Shown: positions 8,950-17,712, counted from the first letter of the stretch. The stretch: DNA of 64,000 nucleotides from Anaerolineales bacterium (GCA_016789025.1 JAEURC010000006.1:29885-93884); one strand, 5' to 3'. Numbers and translations: made by a program. The notes: generated by a model from the sequence alone, not told the origin.

Positions 8950-9900
8950 TTGACAAACGTTAGCGAAGAGACCAGATTTTTACACGCCATCGAAATGGGG
9001 TTGGGCGCCATGCAATGGGGAGACCGCGCGGTCTGGCAATATGGGCATGGCTACGGCGTTGAGGATGTGCGGCAGGCATTCGATGTGTCGATTGATGAGG
9101 GTATCCGCTTTGTGGATACGGCGGAGTTGTATGGTAACGGGCTTTCCGAGCGGTTGCTTGGGCGTTTTATCAAAGAGACCGATCAGCCTGTCTTGATCGC
9201 CACAAAATTTTTTCCCTGGCCCTGGCGATTTACAAAAAACGCGCTCCCTCGCGCGCTGAAAGGGAGCCTTGCCCGTCTTGGCGTCGAAAGAGTCGATTTG
9301 TATCAGATCCACTGGCCAAGCCTGACGATGAGCACCGATCTTTTGATGGATGGCTTGGCGGAGTGTGTCAAAAGCGGAATGACCCGCGCGGTTGGCGCGT
9401 CAAATTTTGGTCATGCCCGTATGGTGGCGGCGTATTCCGCTTTGGCGCGAAATGGTATTCAATTGGCTTCGAATCAAGTGCACTATAGTCTGTTGAACCG
9501 TACCATAGAAAAACGCGGGGTGTTGGCGCGTTGCAAAGAATTGGGTGTACGCCTGATTGCATACTGTCCGCTTGAACGCGGACTATTGGCTGGGAAGTAC
9601 ACTGCTGAGAATATGCCAAGTGGCTCTCGAGCGCGGAGGTATAAGGAACTCATCCCCAAAATCCAACCATTATTGAAATTGATGACTGAGATCGGTCAAG
9701 ATCACGGCGGTAAATCCTGCTCGCAAGTGGCGCTGAACTGGGTGATCTGTAAAGGCGCAATGCCCATCCCCGGCGCGAAGAGCTCCGCGCAAGCCCAGCA
9801 GAATGCCGGAGCCCTTGGGTGGCGATTGACCGACGAACAAGTCGCCCGCCTCGATTTTGCCAGCCATGCCATCATGGAACCAACAATGACCGCGCATTAA
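8950..9900 (+). CDS. aldo/keto reductase
   Basis: A 316-residue NAD(P)H-dependent oxidoreductase of the AKR superfamily, a TIM barrel acting on carbonyl compounds. The tetrad Asp and Tyr sit in FVDTAELYGNG, Lys in IATKFFPWPW, His in LYQIHWPS. The usual SNQVHYSLLNR and LIAYCPLERGLLAGKY segments follow. I choose TTG at 8950 because ggag lies 8 bases upstream (8938-8941); the open frame reaches back to 8881 but without a ribosome site. A TACAAT at 8918-8923 could be its -10. It ends in a perfect palindromic terminator. The physiological substrate is not predictable. Confidence 0.85.
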   Translation: MTNVSEETRFLHAIEMGLGAMQWGDRAVWQYGHGYGVEDVRQAFDVSIDEGIRFVDTAELYGNGLSERLLGRFIKETDQPVLIATKFFPWPWRFTKNALPRALKGSLARLGVERVDLYQIHWPSLTMSTDLLMDGLAECVKSGMTRAVGASNFGHARMVAAYSALARNGIQLASNQVHYSLLNRTIEKRGVLARCKELGVRLIAYCPLERGLLAGKYTAENMPSGSRARRYKELIPKIQPLLKLMTEIGQDHGGKSCSQVALNWVICKGAMPIPGAKSSAQAQQNAGALGWRLTDEQVARLDFASHAIMEPTMTAH

Positions 9901-9920
9901 TGCGCGGTCATTGTTTTTAA
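9882..9920 (+). terminator. palindromic terminator after aldo/keto reductase
   Basis: A perfect 17-bp inverted repeat (aacaatgaccgcgcatt and its complement, 9882-9915) continues into a T run, overlapping the aldo/keto reductase stop codon. The minus-strand gene next door converges on it, but the T run favours the plus strand. Confidence 0.85.
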
Positions 9921-9948
9921 ACTTATTTTATGGTTTGCGAACGGGATG

Positions 9949-10329
9949 CTACTTCATGCGGGGTTGCAAGAACAGCACGAACACATAACCAAGCCCGAAG
10001 GCGAACTCGATCACGACCACGATCCAGCCGAAATTGCGGATGATGCCATCGGCGGCTACGCCTATGATGGTGACGATCAACGCGAGCACGGTAGCGCCGA
10101 GCATGGCGAAGCCGAGATTGCGTTGCACGCTTTCATCCGAAGCGTCCTTGGCGAACCAGAGCGCCAAGCCGAGCGCGATCAATGCCGCGCCGAGGAACCT
10201 CGCCATGTGCAACTCAGGGACGCGGGTCTCCGTTCCGAACTGGGTCAGGGTTGCTTCAGGCACGAGCATCAATCCGGCGCCCAACACAACCACCACGAGC
10301 GCGTTCAAAATAAACAAAACTTTTCCCAT
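9949..10329 (-). CDS. small four-helix membrane protein (paralogue of the one at 62.6 kb)
   Basis: 126 residues with four predicted membrane helices (about 5-25, 43-60, 73-92, 100-121). No named family is recognised with certainty. It matches the cassette-borne protein at 62584-62964 in length, helix layout and key positions (L.PE near residue 24, R..GA.L near 44, GF/FV near 115), so the two are paralogues. The start has a strong aaaggagagaaat site. A TATAGT -10 with TG upstream lies about 45 bases before the start on this strand. Function unknown. Confidence 0.75.
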   Translation of the reverse strand: MGKVLFILNALVVVVLGAGLMLVPEATLTQFGTETRVPELHMARFLGAALIALGLALWFAKDASDESVQRNLGFAMLGATVLALIVTIIGVAADGIIRNFGWIVVVIEFAFGLGYVFVLFLQPRMK

Positions 10330-10612
10330 ATTTCTCTCCTTTGATATGTAGAATGTTTAGCGAGCAAAATTACTATACAACACCTTGCATCTAATGGGAA
10401 GAAGAATCAAGGCGATTCACCTTACATCATCCTTACATTAGACTCATCCATTGGGGTTTCTGCCGATTTGACCGCTTCGCGTCTTTCTCCCCCGAGGCTT
10501 GATTTTTCCTTCGGAGGCATTGTCGCGCCTGTAGTACCATTGGCAAGCCAGTTTCCCAATGTGTAAAGTACAATGAGGCACATTGCACTAAAATGATTAT
10601 CAAAGGAATAGC
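10330..10612. other. intergenic region with divergent promoters
   Basis: No convincing gene. On the minus strand TATAGT (revcomp of 10370-10375) fits a -10 for the four-helix protein. On the plus strand TACAAT at 10569-10574 fits a -10 for the DUF3592 gene. A 72-residue minus-strand frame here (10422-10640) has no ribosome site or family and is rejected. Confidence 0.4.
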
Positions 10613-11032
10613 ATGGTTGAAATAATGGCAATCTTTTCATTCCTGATCGGTATCGGCGGCGCGATCTGCGCGACAGTTGTGCCTATCGTCGTATTGGTCG
10701 CTTTCGGGTATTTCATGTACCGCCGAAGTAAACTGCGCGACGCGGCGAAGCAATCTGCGCAGGATTGGTCCAGCACGATGGGAGTCGTGATCACCTCCAC
10801 GATACGGGTCAGCCGAACAGCCAACAGCCGTTCCGAAATTCCTGTCGTTGCCTATCAATATCAAGTGGATGGCAAGCCTTACACTGGACAAGTCATCAAA
10901 GCGGGCGAACAATATTTCAGCGTGAGGCTTTACGGCGACGCGCAAAAGACGATTGCCCGCTACCCTGTCGGCGCGCAAGTGATGGTGTATTACAACCCAG
11001 AGAATCCGCAGGAATCCGCGCTGGAGCGTTAA
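10613..11032 (+). CDS. DUF3592-type membrane protein
   Basis: 139 residues. One N-terminal membrane segment (about 5-30) is followed by a basic patch (YRRSKLRDAAKQ) and a small beta-rich domain. That domain has the DUF3592 pattern: W....G.V..S, PVVAYQYQVDGK.Y.G, and a C-terminal YPVGAQVMVYYNPENPQES. The ribosome site is aaagga 8 bases before the ATG. DUF3592 proteins have no established function. It ends 9 bases before the aspS leader promoter. Confidence 0.75.
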   Translation: MVEIMAIFSFLIGIGGAICATVVPIVVLVAFGYFMYRRSKLRDAAKQSAQDWSSTMGVVITSTIRVSRTANSRSEIPVVAYQYQVDGKPYTGQVIKAGEQYFSVRLYGDAQKTIARYPVGAQVMVYYNPENPQESALER

Positions 11033-11037
11033 GTCTG

Positions 11038-11046
11038 TGCTATAAT
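11038..11046 (+). promoter_or_regulatory. extended -10 promoter of the aspS operon
   Basis: TGC followed directly by a perfect TATAAT (11041-11046) is an extended -10; no good -35 is visible. The expected start point is near 11053, two or three bases before the leader-peptide ATG at 11056, so the leader transcript would be nearly leaderless. The same TGC-TATAAT arrangement precedes asnS. Confidence 0.75.
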
Positions 11047-11055
11047 GCGGCAACC

Positions 11056-11139
11056 ATGAAATATCCGTTTTACGTCGCCAACGACAACGATAATAATGAC
11101 AATGACGATCTGCTGTATCGTTGGGCGAAGCCTTGCTAG
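11056..11139 (+). CDS. Asp/Asn-rich leader peptide of the aspS operon
   Basis: A 27-codon frame starting MKYPFYVA, then a ten-codon run NDNDNNDNDD (five Asn and five Asp codons, 11080-11109), ending LLYRWAKPC and TAG. It sits directly after a strong -10 and before a terminator-like hairpin, 173 bases before aspS ends its leader. Its last codons (11119-11128) contain a 10-base segment complementary to the terminator's left arm. This is how amino-acid-sensing attenuators of the trp/his type are built. It has no Shine-Dalgarno, in keeping with leaderless initiation. Experimental support is lacking; the reading is inference from sequence arrangement. Confidence 0.72.
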   Translation: MKYPFYVANDNDNNDNDDLLYRWAKPC

Positions 11140-11200
11140 TTGACGGATAGAAAAGTCGAACCAATCGCCCAACGCATCAGCGAAGGGCGATTTATTTTAT
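11119..11200 (+). promoter_or_regulatory. transcription attenuator of aspS: competing hairpins
   Basis: Segment 1 (cgttgggcga, 11119-11128, inside the leader-peptide frame) is exactly complementary to segment 2 (tcgcccaacg, 11165-11174). Segment 2 overlaps the left arm (aatcgccc, 11163-11170) of a terminator whose right arm is gggcgatt (11185-11192). That hairpin also has an inner cgc/gcg stem and is followed by tattttat. The 1:2 and 2:3 pairings exclude each other. A ribosome stalled in the Asp/Asn run leaves segment 1 free to block the terminator; one reaching the TAG covers segment 1 and lets the terminator form. Confidence 0.75.
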
Positions 11201-11208
11201 CTACGAAC

Positions 11209-11295
11209 TTAACCACAAAGGTGGATCGAGCGCTCGGGACGAAGACTCTCCAAAGATTTTCTTCGTGTCCCTTCGTGACCTTAGTGGTAAAAAAG
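11209..11295. repeat. ACCAC-type hairpin repeat (copy 1) in the aspS leader
   Basis: An imperfect inverted repeat beginning ttaaccacaaaggt and ending cttcgtgacc-ttagtggtaaa, between the attenuator and the aspS ribosome site. A second copy of the same family lies at about 36360-36442. Confidence 0.6.
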
Positions 11296-11311
11296 AATTT
11301 GGAGGCGTATT

Positions 11312-13078
11312 ATGTACAGAACTCACACTTGCGGAGAATTACGCGCCAGCCACGCGGGTCAAACCGTGACGTTGGCTGGCTGGGTGAATCGCCGCCGCGA
11401 CCATGGCGGCGTGGCATTCTTCGATCTGCGCGACCGCGCAGGGACGGTGCAAGTCACCATCAACCCCGACCTTCCCAAAGAAACACTCGACCGCATCGCG
11501 GATGTCCGCTTTGAGTGGGTGTTGCAGATCGAAGGGCTGGTGCAAAAACGCCCCGAGGGGATGGCGAACCCAAAAATGGAAACGGGCGAGGTCGAGGTCA
11601 TCGCCAAGAGCGTGACCATCCTCAACCCTGCAAAAACCCTGCCCTTCATGGTCAGTTCGGATGCCGATCTGCCCGACGAAAACACGCGCCTCAAATATCG
11701 CTACCTCGACCTGCGCCGCGAAAGCATGACACGCAATATCGTGTTGCGACATAAAGTCGTCAAGTTCATGCGCGACTATCTCGATAAACAAGGCTTCATT
11801 GAAATCGAAACGCCGATCATGTTCAAAGCGACCCCCGAAGGCGCGCGCGATTATCTCGTGCCGTCGCGTATTTACCCTGGACAGTTCTACGCCCTGCCTC
11901 AGTCGCCGCAACAGTTGAAACAGTTGCTGATGGTCGCGGGCATGGATAAATATTTTCAGATCGCGCGTTGCTTCCGCGACGAAGATCTGCGCGGCGACCG
12001 TCAGCCCGAGTTCACACAACTTGACTTGGAAATGTCCTTCGTTCACCGCGACGATGTGTTGGCGTTGGTCGAAGGTTTGTATACGGCTATGCTTCCTGCC
12101 GTTGCGCCAAATAAAAAGTTACTTTCTTCGCCATGGCCCAAGTTTTCGCATCATGAAGTCGTTGAAAAATATGGAACCGATAAACCCGATCTGCGCTTCG
12201 GCATGGAGTTGATTGACGTCAGCGAAATTTTTGCAAAGAGCGAGTTTAAAGTGTTTCAATCTGCGTTGAGCGCGGGGGGCGTGGTCAAGTGCATCGTTGC
12301 GCCGAAGTCGGCGGAGATGTCGCGCAAGGAAGTGGACGCGTTGACCGAGTCGGCGAAGGGGCTGGGGGCGAAAGGACTGGCGACGTTGGCGATCACAGCC
12401 GAAGGTCCGAAAGGAACCGCCGCGAAATTTGTCACAGAGGCAGAGGCGGAGGCGGTCAAATCCAAAACGGGCGCGAAGGAAGGCGATCTCATCCTGTTTG
12501 CGGCAGACGCGCGCGCGATCGTCAATAAAGTGCTGGGCGGACTGCGAGTGATCTTGCGCGATAAACTCGACCTTGCGGACAAAACGATGATGGCGTTCGC
12601 GTGGGTGGTGGACTTCCCGATGTTCGCGTGGAACGAAGAGGAGAAACGTTGGGATGCGGAACATCATCCGTTCACGATGCCGCAATTGCAAGACCTCGAT
12701 AAATTCGACACCGATCCTGGTTCGATCCTTTCGGACGCGTACGACATGGTGTGCAACGGGTACGAGATGGCTTCGGGCTCGATCCGTATTCATCGCCGCG
12801 ATATTCAAAATAAAATTTTCCAAATGCTCGGTCATTCCGATGAGGCGATCCAAGCCAAGTTCGGTCACATGCTCGAAGCGTTTGAATATGGCGCGCCCCC
12901 GCACGGAGGGATGGCTCCTGGCATTGACCGTTTGGTGATGCTGTTGGCGGACGAACCGAACATCCGCGAGGTGATCGCATTCCCGAAGAATCAAGCGGGG
13001 CGCGATGTGATGGCGGACGCACCGTCGGAAGTGGAACCGAAGCAGTTGAAGGAACTGCATATTCAGATCAGAGAATAG
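11312..13078 (+). CDS. aspS: aspartyl-tRNA synthetase, predicted non-discriminating
   Basis: A 588-residue bacterial-type class IIb synthetase: N-terminal OB-fold anticodon domain (1-105), catalytic core with motif 2 ([24 protein letters not shown]), the inserted GAD domain (about 290-420), and motif 3 ([13 protein letters not shown]). Residues His31 and Gly83 match, at the same numbers, those reported for the non-discriminating Pseudomonas enzyme, where discriminating AspRS has Leu and Lys. It would therefore charge both tRNA-Asp and tRNA-Asn, the latter repaired by GatCAB encoded just downstream. Start 11312 has ggagg at 11301. The attenuator upstream is likely its control. Confidence 0.95.
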   Translation: MYRTHTCGELRASHAGQTVTLAGWVNRRRDHGGVAFFDLRDRAGTVQVTINPDLPKETLDRIADVRFEWVLQIEGLVQKRPEGMANPKMETGEVEVIAKSVTILNPAKTLPFMVSSDADLPDENTRLKYRYLDLRRESMTRNIVLRHKVVKFMRDYLDKQGFIEIETPIMFKATPEGARDYLVPSRIYPGQFYALPQSPQQLKQLLMVAGMDKYFQIARCFRDEDLRGDRQPEFTQLDLEMSFVHRDDVLALVEGLYTAMLPAVAPNKKLLSSPWPKFSHHEVVEKYGTDKPDLRFGMELIDVSEIFAKSEFKVFQSALSAGGVVKCIVAPKSAEMSRKEVDALTESAKGLGAKGLATLAITAEGPKGTAAKFVTEAEAEAVKSKTGAKEGDLILFAADARAIVNKVLGGLRVILRDKLDLADKTMMAFAWVVDFPMFAWNEEEKRWDAEHHPFTMPQLQDLDKFDTDPGSILSDAYDMVCNGYEMASGSIRIHRRDIQNKIFQMLGHSDEAIQAKFGHMLEAFEYGAPPHGGMAPGIDRLVMLLADEPNIREVIAFPKNQAGRDVMADAPSEVEPKQLKELHIQIRE

Positions 13079-13117
13079 AGAATAGAAAGTAGAGAATTAG
13101 AGGATTGGAGAATTGAT
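13068..13117. repeat. AGAGAATT-type periodic repeat providing the dapB ribosome site
   Basis: A purine-rich tract of 7-8-base units (agaatag, agaattag, aggattgg, agaattg) between aspS and dapB. Its ggag supplies the only visible Shine-Dalgarno for dapB. A second copy precedes gatC (13930-13957) and an inverted relative lies at 46588-46635. Confidence 0.6.
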
Positions 13118-13921
13118 ATGATCCGCGTTTGTCTTGCTGGTGGAACAGGTTGGGCTGGTTCAGCTGTTGCGCGCGCGATTTCAACACTGGAGGATATGAC
13201 CCTTGTTTCTGCGGTGTCTCGCACCCATGCAGGCAAAACCCTCGGTGATGTTCTCGGCGACGCGAACTTGTCTTGCCCTGTGTATGCAACGGCGGAAGAA
13301 GCGCTCGCGGCTCATCCCTGCGACGTGTTTTTTGAGTTCACCAAGCCAGATGTTGCCAAGCAGAACGTGTTGAGCGCATTAACGCATGGAGCGCATGTCG
13401 TCGTCGGCACGTCGGGATTGTCGGATGAAGATTATGCCGACATCGCGTCTGCCGCTGAAAACGCGCGGCGCGGAGCGCTGGCTGTCGGCAACTTCGCCTT
13501 GACGGTCGTTTTGCTTCAAAAGTTTTCCGAGATCGCCGCGAAGTTTATTCCGCAATGGGAAATTATTGATTACGCAAGCGACGCTAAAAAAGATTCGCCG
13601 AGTGGAACGGTGCGCGAGTTGGCAAATCGCTTGTCGAAAGTCCGCCCATCGGAGTTGACCGTGCCTCTGGAAGATACGCAAGGCGTGAAAGAAACACGCG
13701 GCGCGCGCATGACGGGGTCGCAAGTCCATTCCATTCGCTTGCCTGGGTATACGATCTCCGCCGAAGTGATCTTCGGTATGCCCGACCAGAAATTAACGAT
13801 CAGGCACGACTCGGGTTCCAGTGCCGAGCCATATGTGGACGGTTCTTTGCTGGCGATTCGTACAGTGAGTTCATTCGTCGGTTTACGGCGCGGGCTTGAC
13901 AGCGTTTTGGATCTGTCGTGA
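13118..13921 (+). CDS. dapB: dihydrodipicolinate-reductase-like protein with altered active site
   Basis: A 267-residue DapB-family protein: Rossmann nucleotide loop LAGGTGWAGSAV (6-17), GAHVVVGTSGLS, GNFALTVVLLQKF and KKDSPSGT, where the DAPSGT substrate loop is expected. In DapB that loop is preceded by a HHxxK motif. Here the two His are Ala153-Ser154 while the Lys (K157) remains. The family's proposed catalytic His is therefore missing, so either the reaction uses another residue or the protein has a different substrate. It lies between aspS and gatC in one apparent operon; linking aspartate-derived lysine synthesis to Asp-tRNA supply is plausible. Fold assignment is solid, enzyme activity unproven. 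Confidence 0.8.
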   Translation: MIRVCLAGGTGWAGSAVARAISTLEDMTLVSAVSRTHAGKTLGDVLGDANLSCPVYATAEEALAAHPCDVFFEFTKPDVAKQNVLSALTHGAHVVVGTSGLSDEDYADIASAAENARRGALAVGNFALTVVLLQKFSEIAAKFIPQWEIIDYASDAKKDSPSGTVRELANRLSKVRPSELTVPLEDTQGVKETRGARMTGSQVHSIRLPGYTISAEVIFGMPDQKLTIRHDSGSSAEPYVDGSLLAIRTVSSFVGLRRGLDSVLDLS

Positions 13922-13959
13922 CGGTTGATATGGAGAATTAGAGGATTGGAGAATTGGTT

Positions 13960-14271
13960 ATGAGCGAGAAGGCGCAGATTCGGGTTGATGAAAAACTGGT
14001 GCGAGAGATCGCGTCTCTGGCGCGGTTGGATTTGACCGATGACGAGACGAAGATGTTCGTTTCTCAGTTCAAGGATATTCTCGATTATGTCAGTGTCTTA
14101 AATGAAGTGGACACGGACAACGTCGCGCCTGCGTATTTGTCGTCTTCAAATAAGAATATGCCGCGAGAAGATCGAGTTGAAGAGTCTGTGCCGACGGAGG
14201 AGTTTCTCGCCAACGCGCCGCAGTCGAAAGATGATTACGTTTTGATTCCGCGTGTGCATGTGGAACAATAA
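13960..14271 (+). CDS. gatC: Asp/Glu-tRNA amidotransferase subunit C
   Basis: GatC (103 residues from the ATG at 13960; a TTG two codons earlier is also in frame) wraps around GatA and GatB and stabilises the amidotransferase. The pattern is typical: VREIASLARLDLTDDE, then VDTDNVAPAY, ending in a FLANAPQSKDDYVLIPRV segment. The ggag that serves its start comes from a copy of the AGAGAATT repeat. Confidence 0.92.
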   Translation: MSEKAQIRVDEKLVREIASLARLDLTDDETKMFVSQFKDILDYVSVLNEVDTDNVAPAYLSSSNKNMPREDRVEESVPTEEFLANAPQSKDDYVLIPRVHVEQ

Positions 14272-14277
14272 CATGTC

Positions 14278-14360
14278 ACTCTGACATGTCATTCTGAGCG
14301 AAGCGAAGAATCCCTGACACCTTCGTAGAGACCCTTCGCTATCGCTCAGGGTGACAATTC
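14278..14360. repeat. dispersed GTCATTCTGAGCGAAGCG-type repeat (copy 1)
   Basis: A sequence of the very common bacterial intergenic repeat family (tgtcattctgagcgaagcg ... gctcagggtgacaa) whose ends are complementary. It fills the gatC-gatA gap. A relative lies at 58943-59032 after the V-ATPase operon. Confidence 0.65.
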
Positions 14361-14363
14361 GCT

Positions 14364-15830
14364 ATGAAACTTCACGAACTAAGTCTTCAAGAAACGCACG
14401 AACAACTTTCCAGCCGAAAGATTTCTTCGGCGGAGTTGACGCGCGCGTATCTCGAACGCGTTCAGCGGATTGATCCGCAAGTCAAATCGTACGTGACTGT
14501 TTCGGAAGACCTTGCTCTCGAACAAGCTAGGCAAGCAGATGAACGCATCAAGTCGGGTGATGGCTTGACTACGCTGACTGGCATTCCGTACTCGGCAAAA
14601 GATTCACTTTCGACTCGCGGAGTCAACACAACCTGCTCATCGAAGATTCTTGAAAACTACAAGCCGTTCTACGACTCGACCGCCATCACGAATCTAAATT
14701 TGGCTGGCTCTGTTCTTCTCGGCAAAAACAACATGGACGAATTCGGCATGGGCTCGTCCACTGAAAACTCGGGTTTCTTCACCACGCGCAACCCGTGGAA
14801 TTTCGATCGCGTCCCTGGCGGTTCGAGCGGAGGCTCAGCCGCGGCGGTCGCGGCGGGACTCGCTCCGTTCGCGCTCGGCGAAGACACGGGCGGATCTGTC
14901 CGTATGCCCGCCTCGTTTTGCGGCGTGACTGGACTCAAGACAACCTACGGACGCGTTTCGCGCTATGGTTTGATTCCGCTGGTGTCGTCGTTCGACACGA
15001 TCGGTCCGATGGCGAGAAGCGCGTATGATGTGTCGCTAGTCCTTGAGGCGATCGCGGGACACGATCCCAAAGACGGCACGTCGCGCGTCGAGTCTGTGCA
15101 AAATTATTCCGAGAGTTTGAAGAAAGCAGAAAATTTGCGCGGACTCCGCATTGGCATCCCGAAAGAATATTTCGTTGAAGGGCTGGATAAAGAAGTAGAT
15201 GCTTCCGTTCGAGCCGCGATCAAGCAAATAGAATCTCTCGGCGCAGAAGTGATGGAAGTGTCGCTTCCACACACGCAGTACGCCATCCCTGTTTATTATT
15301 TGATTCTGTTTGCCGAAGCGAGTTCCAACCTCGCAAAATATGACGGCGTGCGGTTTGGTCTGTCGGAGCGCACAACAGGCGACCTGATGGATGTCTACCT
15401 GAAAACGCGCGAAACGGGCTTCGGCGCAGAAACGAAACGAAGAATCATGCTTGGCACGTTCGCCCTCTCCGCTGGATATTACGACGCCTACTATTTAAAA
15501 GCGCAGAAAGTCCGCGCGTTGATTCGGCAGGATTTTCAAAAAGCGTTCGAGACCTGTGACGCGCTCATCACACCCGTCGCGCCGACGACCGCGTTCCGCA
15601 TCGGCGAGAAGATATCAAATCCGCTGGATATGTATTTGTCGGATGTGTTTGTCGTCGCAATCAATCTCGCGGGGATTCCCGCGTTGTCCGTCCCATGCGG
15701 TTTCTCGAACGGACTTCCCATCGGGATGCAAGTCATGGGTCCGCATTTGTCGGAGGAGACTCTGCTTCGTATCGGTCATTTGTATCAGAGCCAAACTGAT
15801 TGGCACACGAAACATCCGCCGTGTTGGTAA
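14364..15830 (+). CDS. gatA: Asp/Glu-tRNA amidotransferase subunit A
   Basis: A 488-residue amidase-signature enzyme that releases ammonia from glutamine for transamidation of Asp-tRNA-Asn or Glu-tRNA-Gln. The Ser-Ser-Lys triad is visible: Lys in IPYSAKDSL, then GGSSGGSAAAVAAG and DTGGSVRMPASFCG. The KTTYGRVSRYGLIPLVSSFDTIGPMAR segment is diagnostic of GatA. No clear ribosome site precedes the ATG; the upstream gap is a dispersed repeat. Confidence 0.96.
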   Translation: MKLHELSLQETHEQLSSRKISSAELTRAYLERVQRIDPQVKSYVTVSEDLALEQARQADERIKSGDGLTTLTGIPYSAKDSLSTRGVNTTCSSKILENYKPFYDSTAITNLNLAGSVLLGKNNMDEFGMGSSTENSGFFTTRNPWNFDRVPGGSSGGSAAAVAAGLAPFALGEDTGGSVRMPASFCGVTGLKTTYGRVSRYGLIPLVSSFDTIGPMARSAYDVSLVLEAIAGHDPKDGTSRVESVQNYSESLKKAENLRGLRIGIPKEYFVEGLDKEVDASVRAAIKQIESLGAEVMEVSLPHTQYAIPVYYLILFAEASSNLAKYDGVRFGLSERTTGDLMDVYLKTRETGFGAETKRRIMLGTFALSAGYYDAYYLKAQKVRALIRQDFQKAFETCDALITPVAPTTAFRIGEKISNPLDMYLSDVFVVAINLAGIPALSVPCGFSNGLPIGMQVMGPHLSEETLLRIGHLYQSQTDWHTKHPPCW

Positions 15831-15986
15831 ATACCTATCGCCCTGAGCGGAGTGAGCCGATAGGCGAACGCAGTCGAAGGGCAAGTTTCATGAACACATT
15901 ATGTTTGCATGTTATCTGCGCTTCGACTGCGGTCTTCGTCTCCGCTACGCTTCGCTCAGACCTCCGCTCAGCGCGGAAATAAAACT
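15831..15986. repeat. dispersed palindromic repeats between gatA and gatB
   Basis: Two arms of a common repeat (gccctgagcggagtgagccg ... gcagtcgaagggc at 15839-15882, and a related inverted stretch at 15918-15968) fill the gap. No ribosome site is evident for gatB and no gene is seen. Confidence 0.55.
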
Positions 15987-17429
15987 ATGAACTACGAACC
16001 CATCATCGGACTTGAAGTCCACGCGGAGTTGCTCACAAGATCGAAAATGTTTTGTGGATGCGAAGTCGTGGATTCGATCACCGCGAAACCGAATCGCTAT
16101 ATTTGTCCCGTGTGCACGGGTCAGCCTGGCGCGTTGCCTGTGTTGAATCGAAAAGCGATCGAGTTGGCTGTCAGAGTCGGTTTGGCGCTTGGATGCGAAA
16201 TCCATGCCGAAAGTATTTTCGCGCGCAAAAATTACTTTTATCCCGACCTGCCGAAGGGCTATCAAATTTCGCAATACGATCAGCCGCTTGCAACAGATGG
16301 GAAACTGCTCATCGAAACTGAAGCAGGCATAAAGGAGATTCGGATTCGCCGCGTCCACTTGGAAGAGGACACGGGCAAGTTATCCCACGCCGACGCGCAC
16401 TCGTTCATTGATTACAACCGAAGCGGCGTCCCGTTGCTCGAAATCGTCACCGAGCCAGGCCTGCGCTCGCCCGACGAAGCGAAAGCGTATGCGTCCGCGT
16501 TGCGCGCGATCCTGCGTTATCTCGACGTGAACTCGGGCGACATGGAAAAAGGCGTGATCCGTTTTGAGGCGAATGTTTCGGTCCGCAAAACGGGAAGCGA
16601 TCAACTCAATCCGCGCACCGAAATAAAAAATCTCAACTCGTTCCGCGCCCTCGCGCAGGGAATCGAATACGAGATCGCGCGCCAAACCGAAATTTATTCG
16701 CGCGGCGGAATCGTCGAACAGGAAACGCTGGGCTTCAACGAGGCGGCGGGCAAGACCTATTCACAGCGCGGCAAAGAGGACGCGCACGATTATCGCTACT
16801 TCCCCGAGCCCGATCTGCCGCCGCTTGTTTTGGATGCGGATTGGATTCACTCGATTCGGACTCAACTTCCCGAATTGCCCGACGCAAAAACAAAACGCTT
16901 CATCTCGGACTTCAACCTGACTCCGTCCGACGCGCGTTTTCTCACCTCCGACCTTTCTCTCGCGCACTACTTCGAGCGCGTCGCGGCTTCATCCAAAAGC
17001 CCCGCCAAAACTGTCCACTCGTGGATCGCGGGCGAGTTCATGCGCAACTTGAACGACTCAGGCGCGAGCATTGGCGATGTGACTCTCGCCCCCGAATCCT
17101 TCGCCCAACTGATAGACATGGTCACCGACAAAATCATCGGCGGCAACGCGGCAAAAATTGTACTGACCGAACTCCTCCAAAACGGCGGCGACCCCGCGCA
17201 GATCGTCAAAGAGAAGGGACTCGCCCAAGTCTCCGACGAAAGTTTCATTCAAGAAGCCGTGACGAAAGTGTTAAACGACAATCCCTCCGAAGTAGAGAAA
17301 TATCTCGCGGGCAAAGAAACTCTCCTGCAATGGTTCGTCGGTCAAGTCGCGCGCGCCACGAAAGGCAAGGCTGACCCGAATGTGACGAGGGATGCGCTGG
17401 TCAAAGGGTTGGAGGAGAGGAGAAAGTAA
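15987..17429 (+). CDS. gatB: Asp/Glu-tRNA amidotransferase subunit B
   Basis: A 480-residue GatB, which phosphorylates the tRNA-bound carboxylate and accepts ammonia from GatA. The start is [15 protein letters not shown]; the frame extends upstream but only this ATG fits the family. Seen: [61 protein letters not shown], and the C-terminal YqeY-like domain. Its last 85 bases are repeated in diverged form at 18071-18155, on the other side of a toxin-antitoxin pair. Confidence 0.96.
   Translation: MNYEPIIGLEVHAELLTRSKMFCGCEVVDSITAKPNRYICPVCTGQPGALPVLNRKAIELAVRVGLALGCEIHAESIFARKNYFYPDLPKGYQISQYDQPLATDGKLLIETEAGIKEIRIRRVHLEEDTGKLSHADAHSFIDYNRSGVPLLEIVTEPGLRSPDEAKAYASALRAILRYLDVNSGDMEKGVIRFEANVSVRKTGSDQLNPRTEIKNLNSFRALAQGIEYEIARQTEIYSRGGIVEQETLGFNEAAGKTYSQRGKEDAHDYRYFPEPDLPPLVLDADWIHSIRTQLPELPDAKTKRFISDFNLTPSDARFLTSDLSLAHYFERVAASSKSPAKTVHSWIAGEFMRNLNDSGASIGDVTLAPESFAQLIDMVTDKIIGGNAAKIVLTELLQNGGDPAQIVKEKGLAQVSDESFIQEAVTKVLNDNPSEVEKYLAGKETLLQWFVGQVARATKGKADPNVTRDALVKGLEERRK
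17341..17425 (+). repeat. gatB 3' end, first copy of an 85-base duplication
   Basis: These bases, the true gatB end ([17 protein letters not shown]...), match 18071-18155 at roughly 85 per cent by eye, with differences mostly at third codon positions. See the second copy. Confidence 0.85.
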
Positions 17430-17472
17430 ATCTGCTTTTGATGTAAAATAAATATAAAAAGGAGTATCGGAG

Positions 17473-17712
17473 ATGGACATACTTCAAGTTCGCAAACAAC
17501 TACATCAAAGAATAGACAGTTTGCCCGACGATGTTATAGCCCAGGTGGCAGACTTTACGCTATTTATTATGGTAAAAAACCAAATTTCCCCGTTGTATGA
17601 AGAATGGGAAGTTAATCAATGGCAGAACTTTGCGCTTGAGCGGTTTTTCCATGAAGAGGATGAGGTTGAGTATTCTATATCAGACGCAAAGGAAGTTTAT
17701 AAAACGTCATGA
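17473..17712 (+). CDS. putative antitoxin of a MazF-like pair
   Basis: 79 residues, acidic at the C-terminal half, starting MDILQVRKQLHQRIDSLPDD. It resembles the short antitoxin-type proteins (DUF2281 style) that precede PemK/MazF toxins, but I assign it mainly from position. Its stop overlaps the toxin start (ATGA), the usual translational coupling. Ribosome site aaaggag lies upstream, closer to the ATG is a second ggag. It sits between gatB and a duplicated gatB end, which marks it as an insertion. Confidence 0.7.
   Translation: MDILQVRKQLHQRIDSLPDDVIAQVADFTLFIMVKNQISPLYEEWEVNQWQNFALERFFHEEDEVEYSISDAKEVYKTS

Noticed and set aside
10422..10640. 72-residue minus-strand frame between the two small membrane protein genes
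   Set aside because: No ribosome site or recognisable family, and it overlaps both the promoter region and the DUF3592 gene start.
11056..11311. T-box riboswitch upstream of aspS
   Set aside because: No T-box consensus or specifier-loop arrangement was found; the leader peptide and competing hairpins explain the region better.
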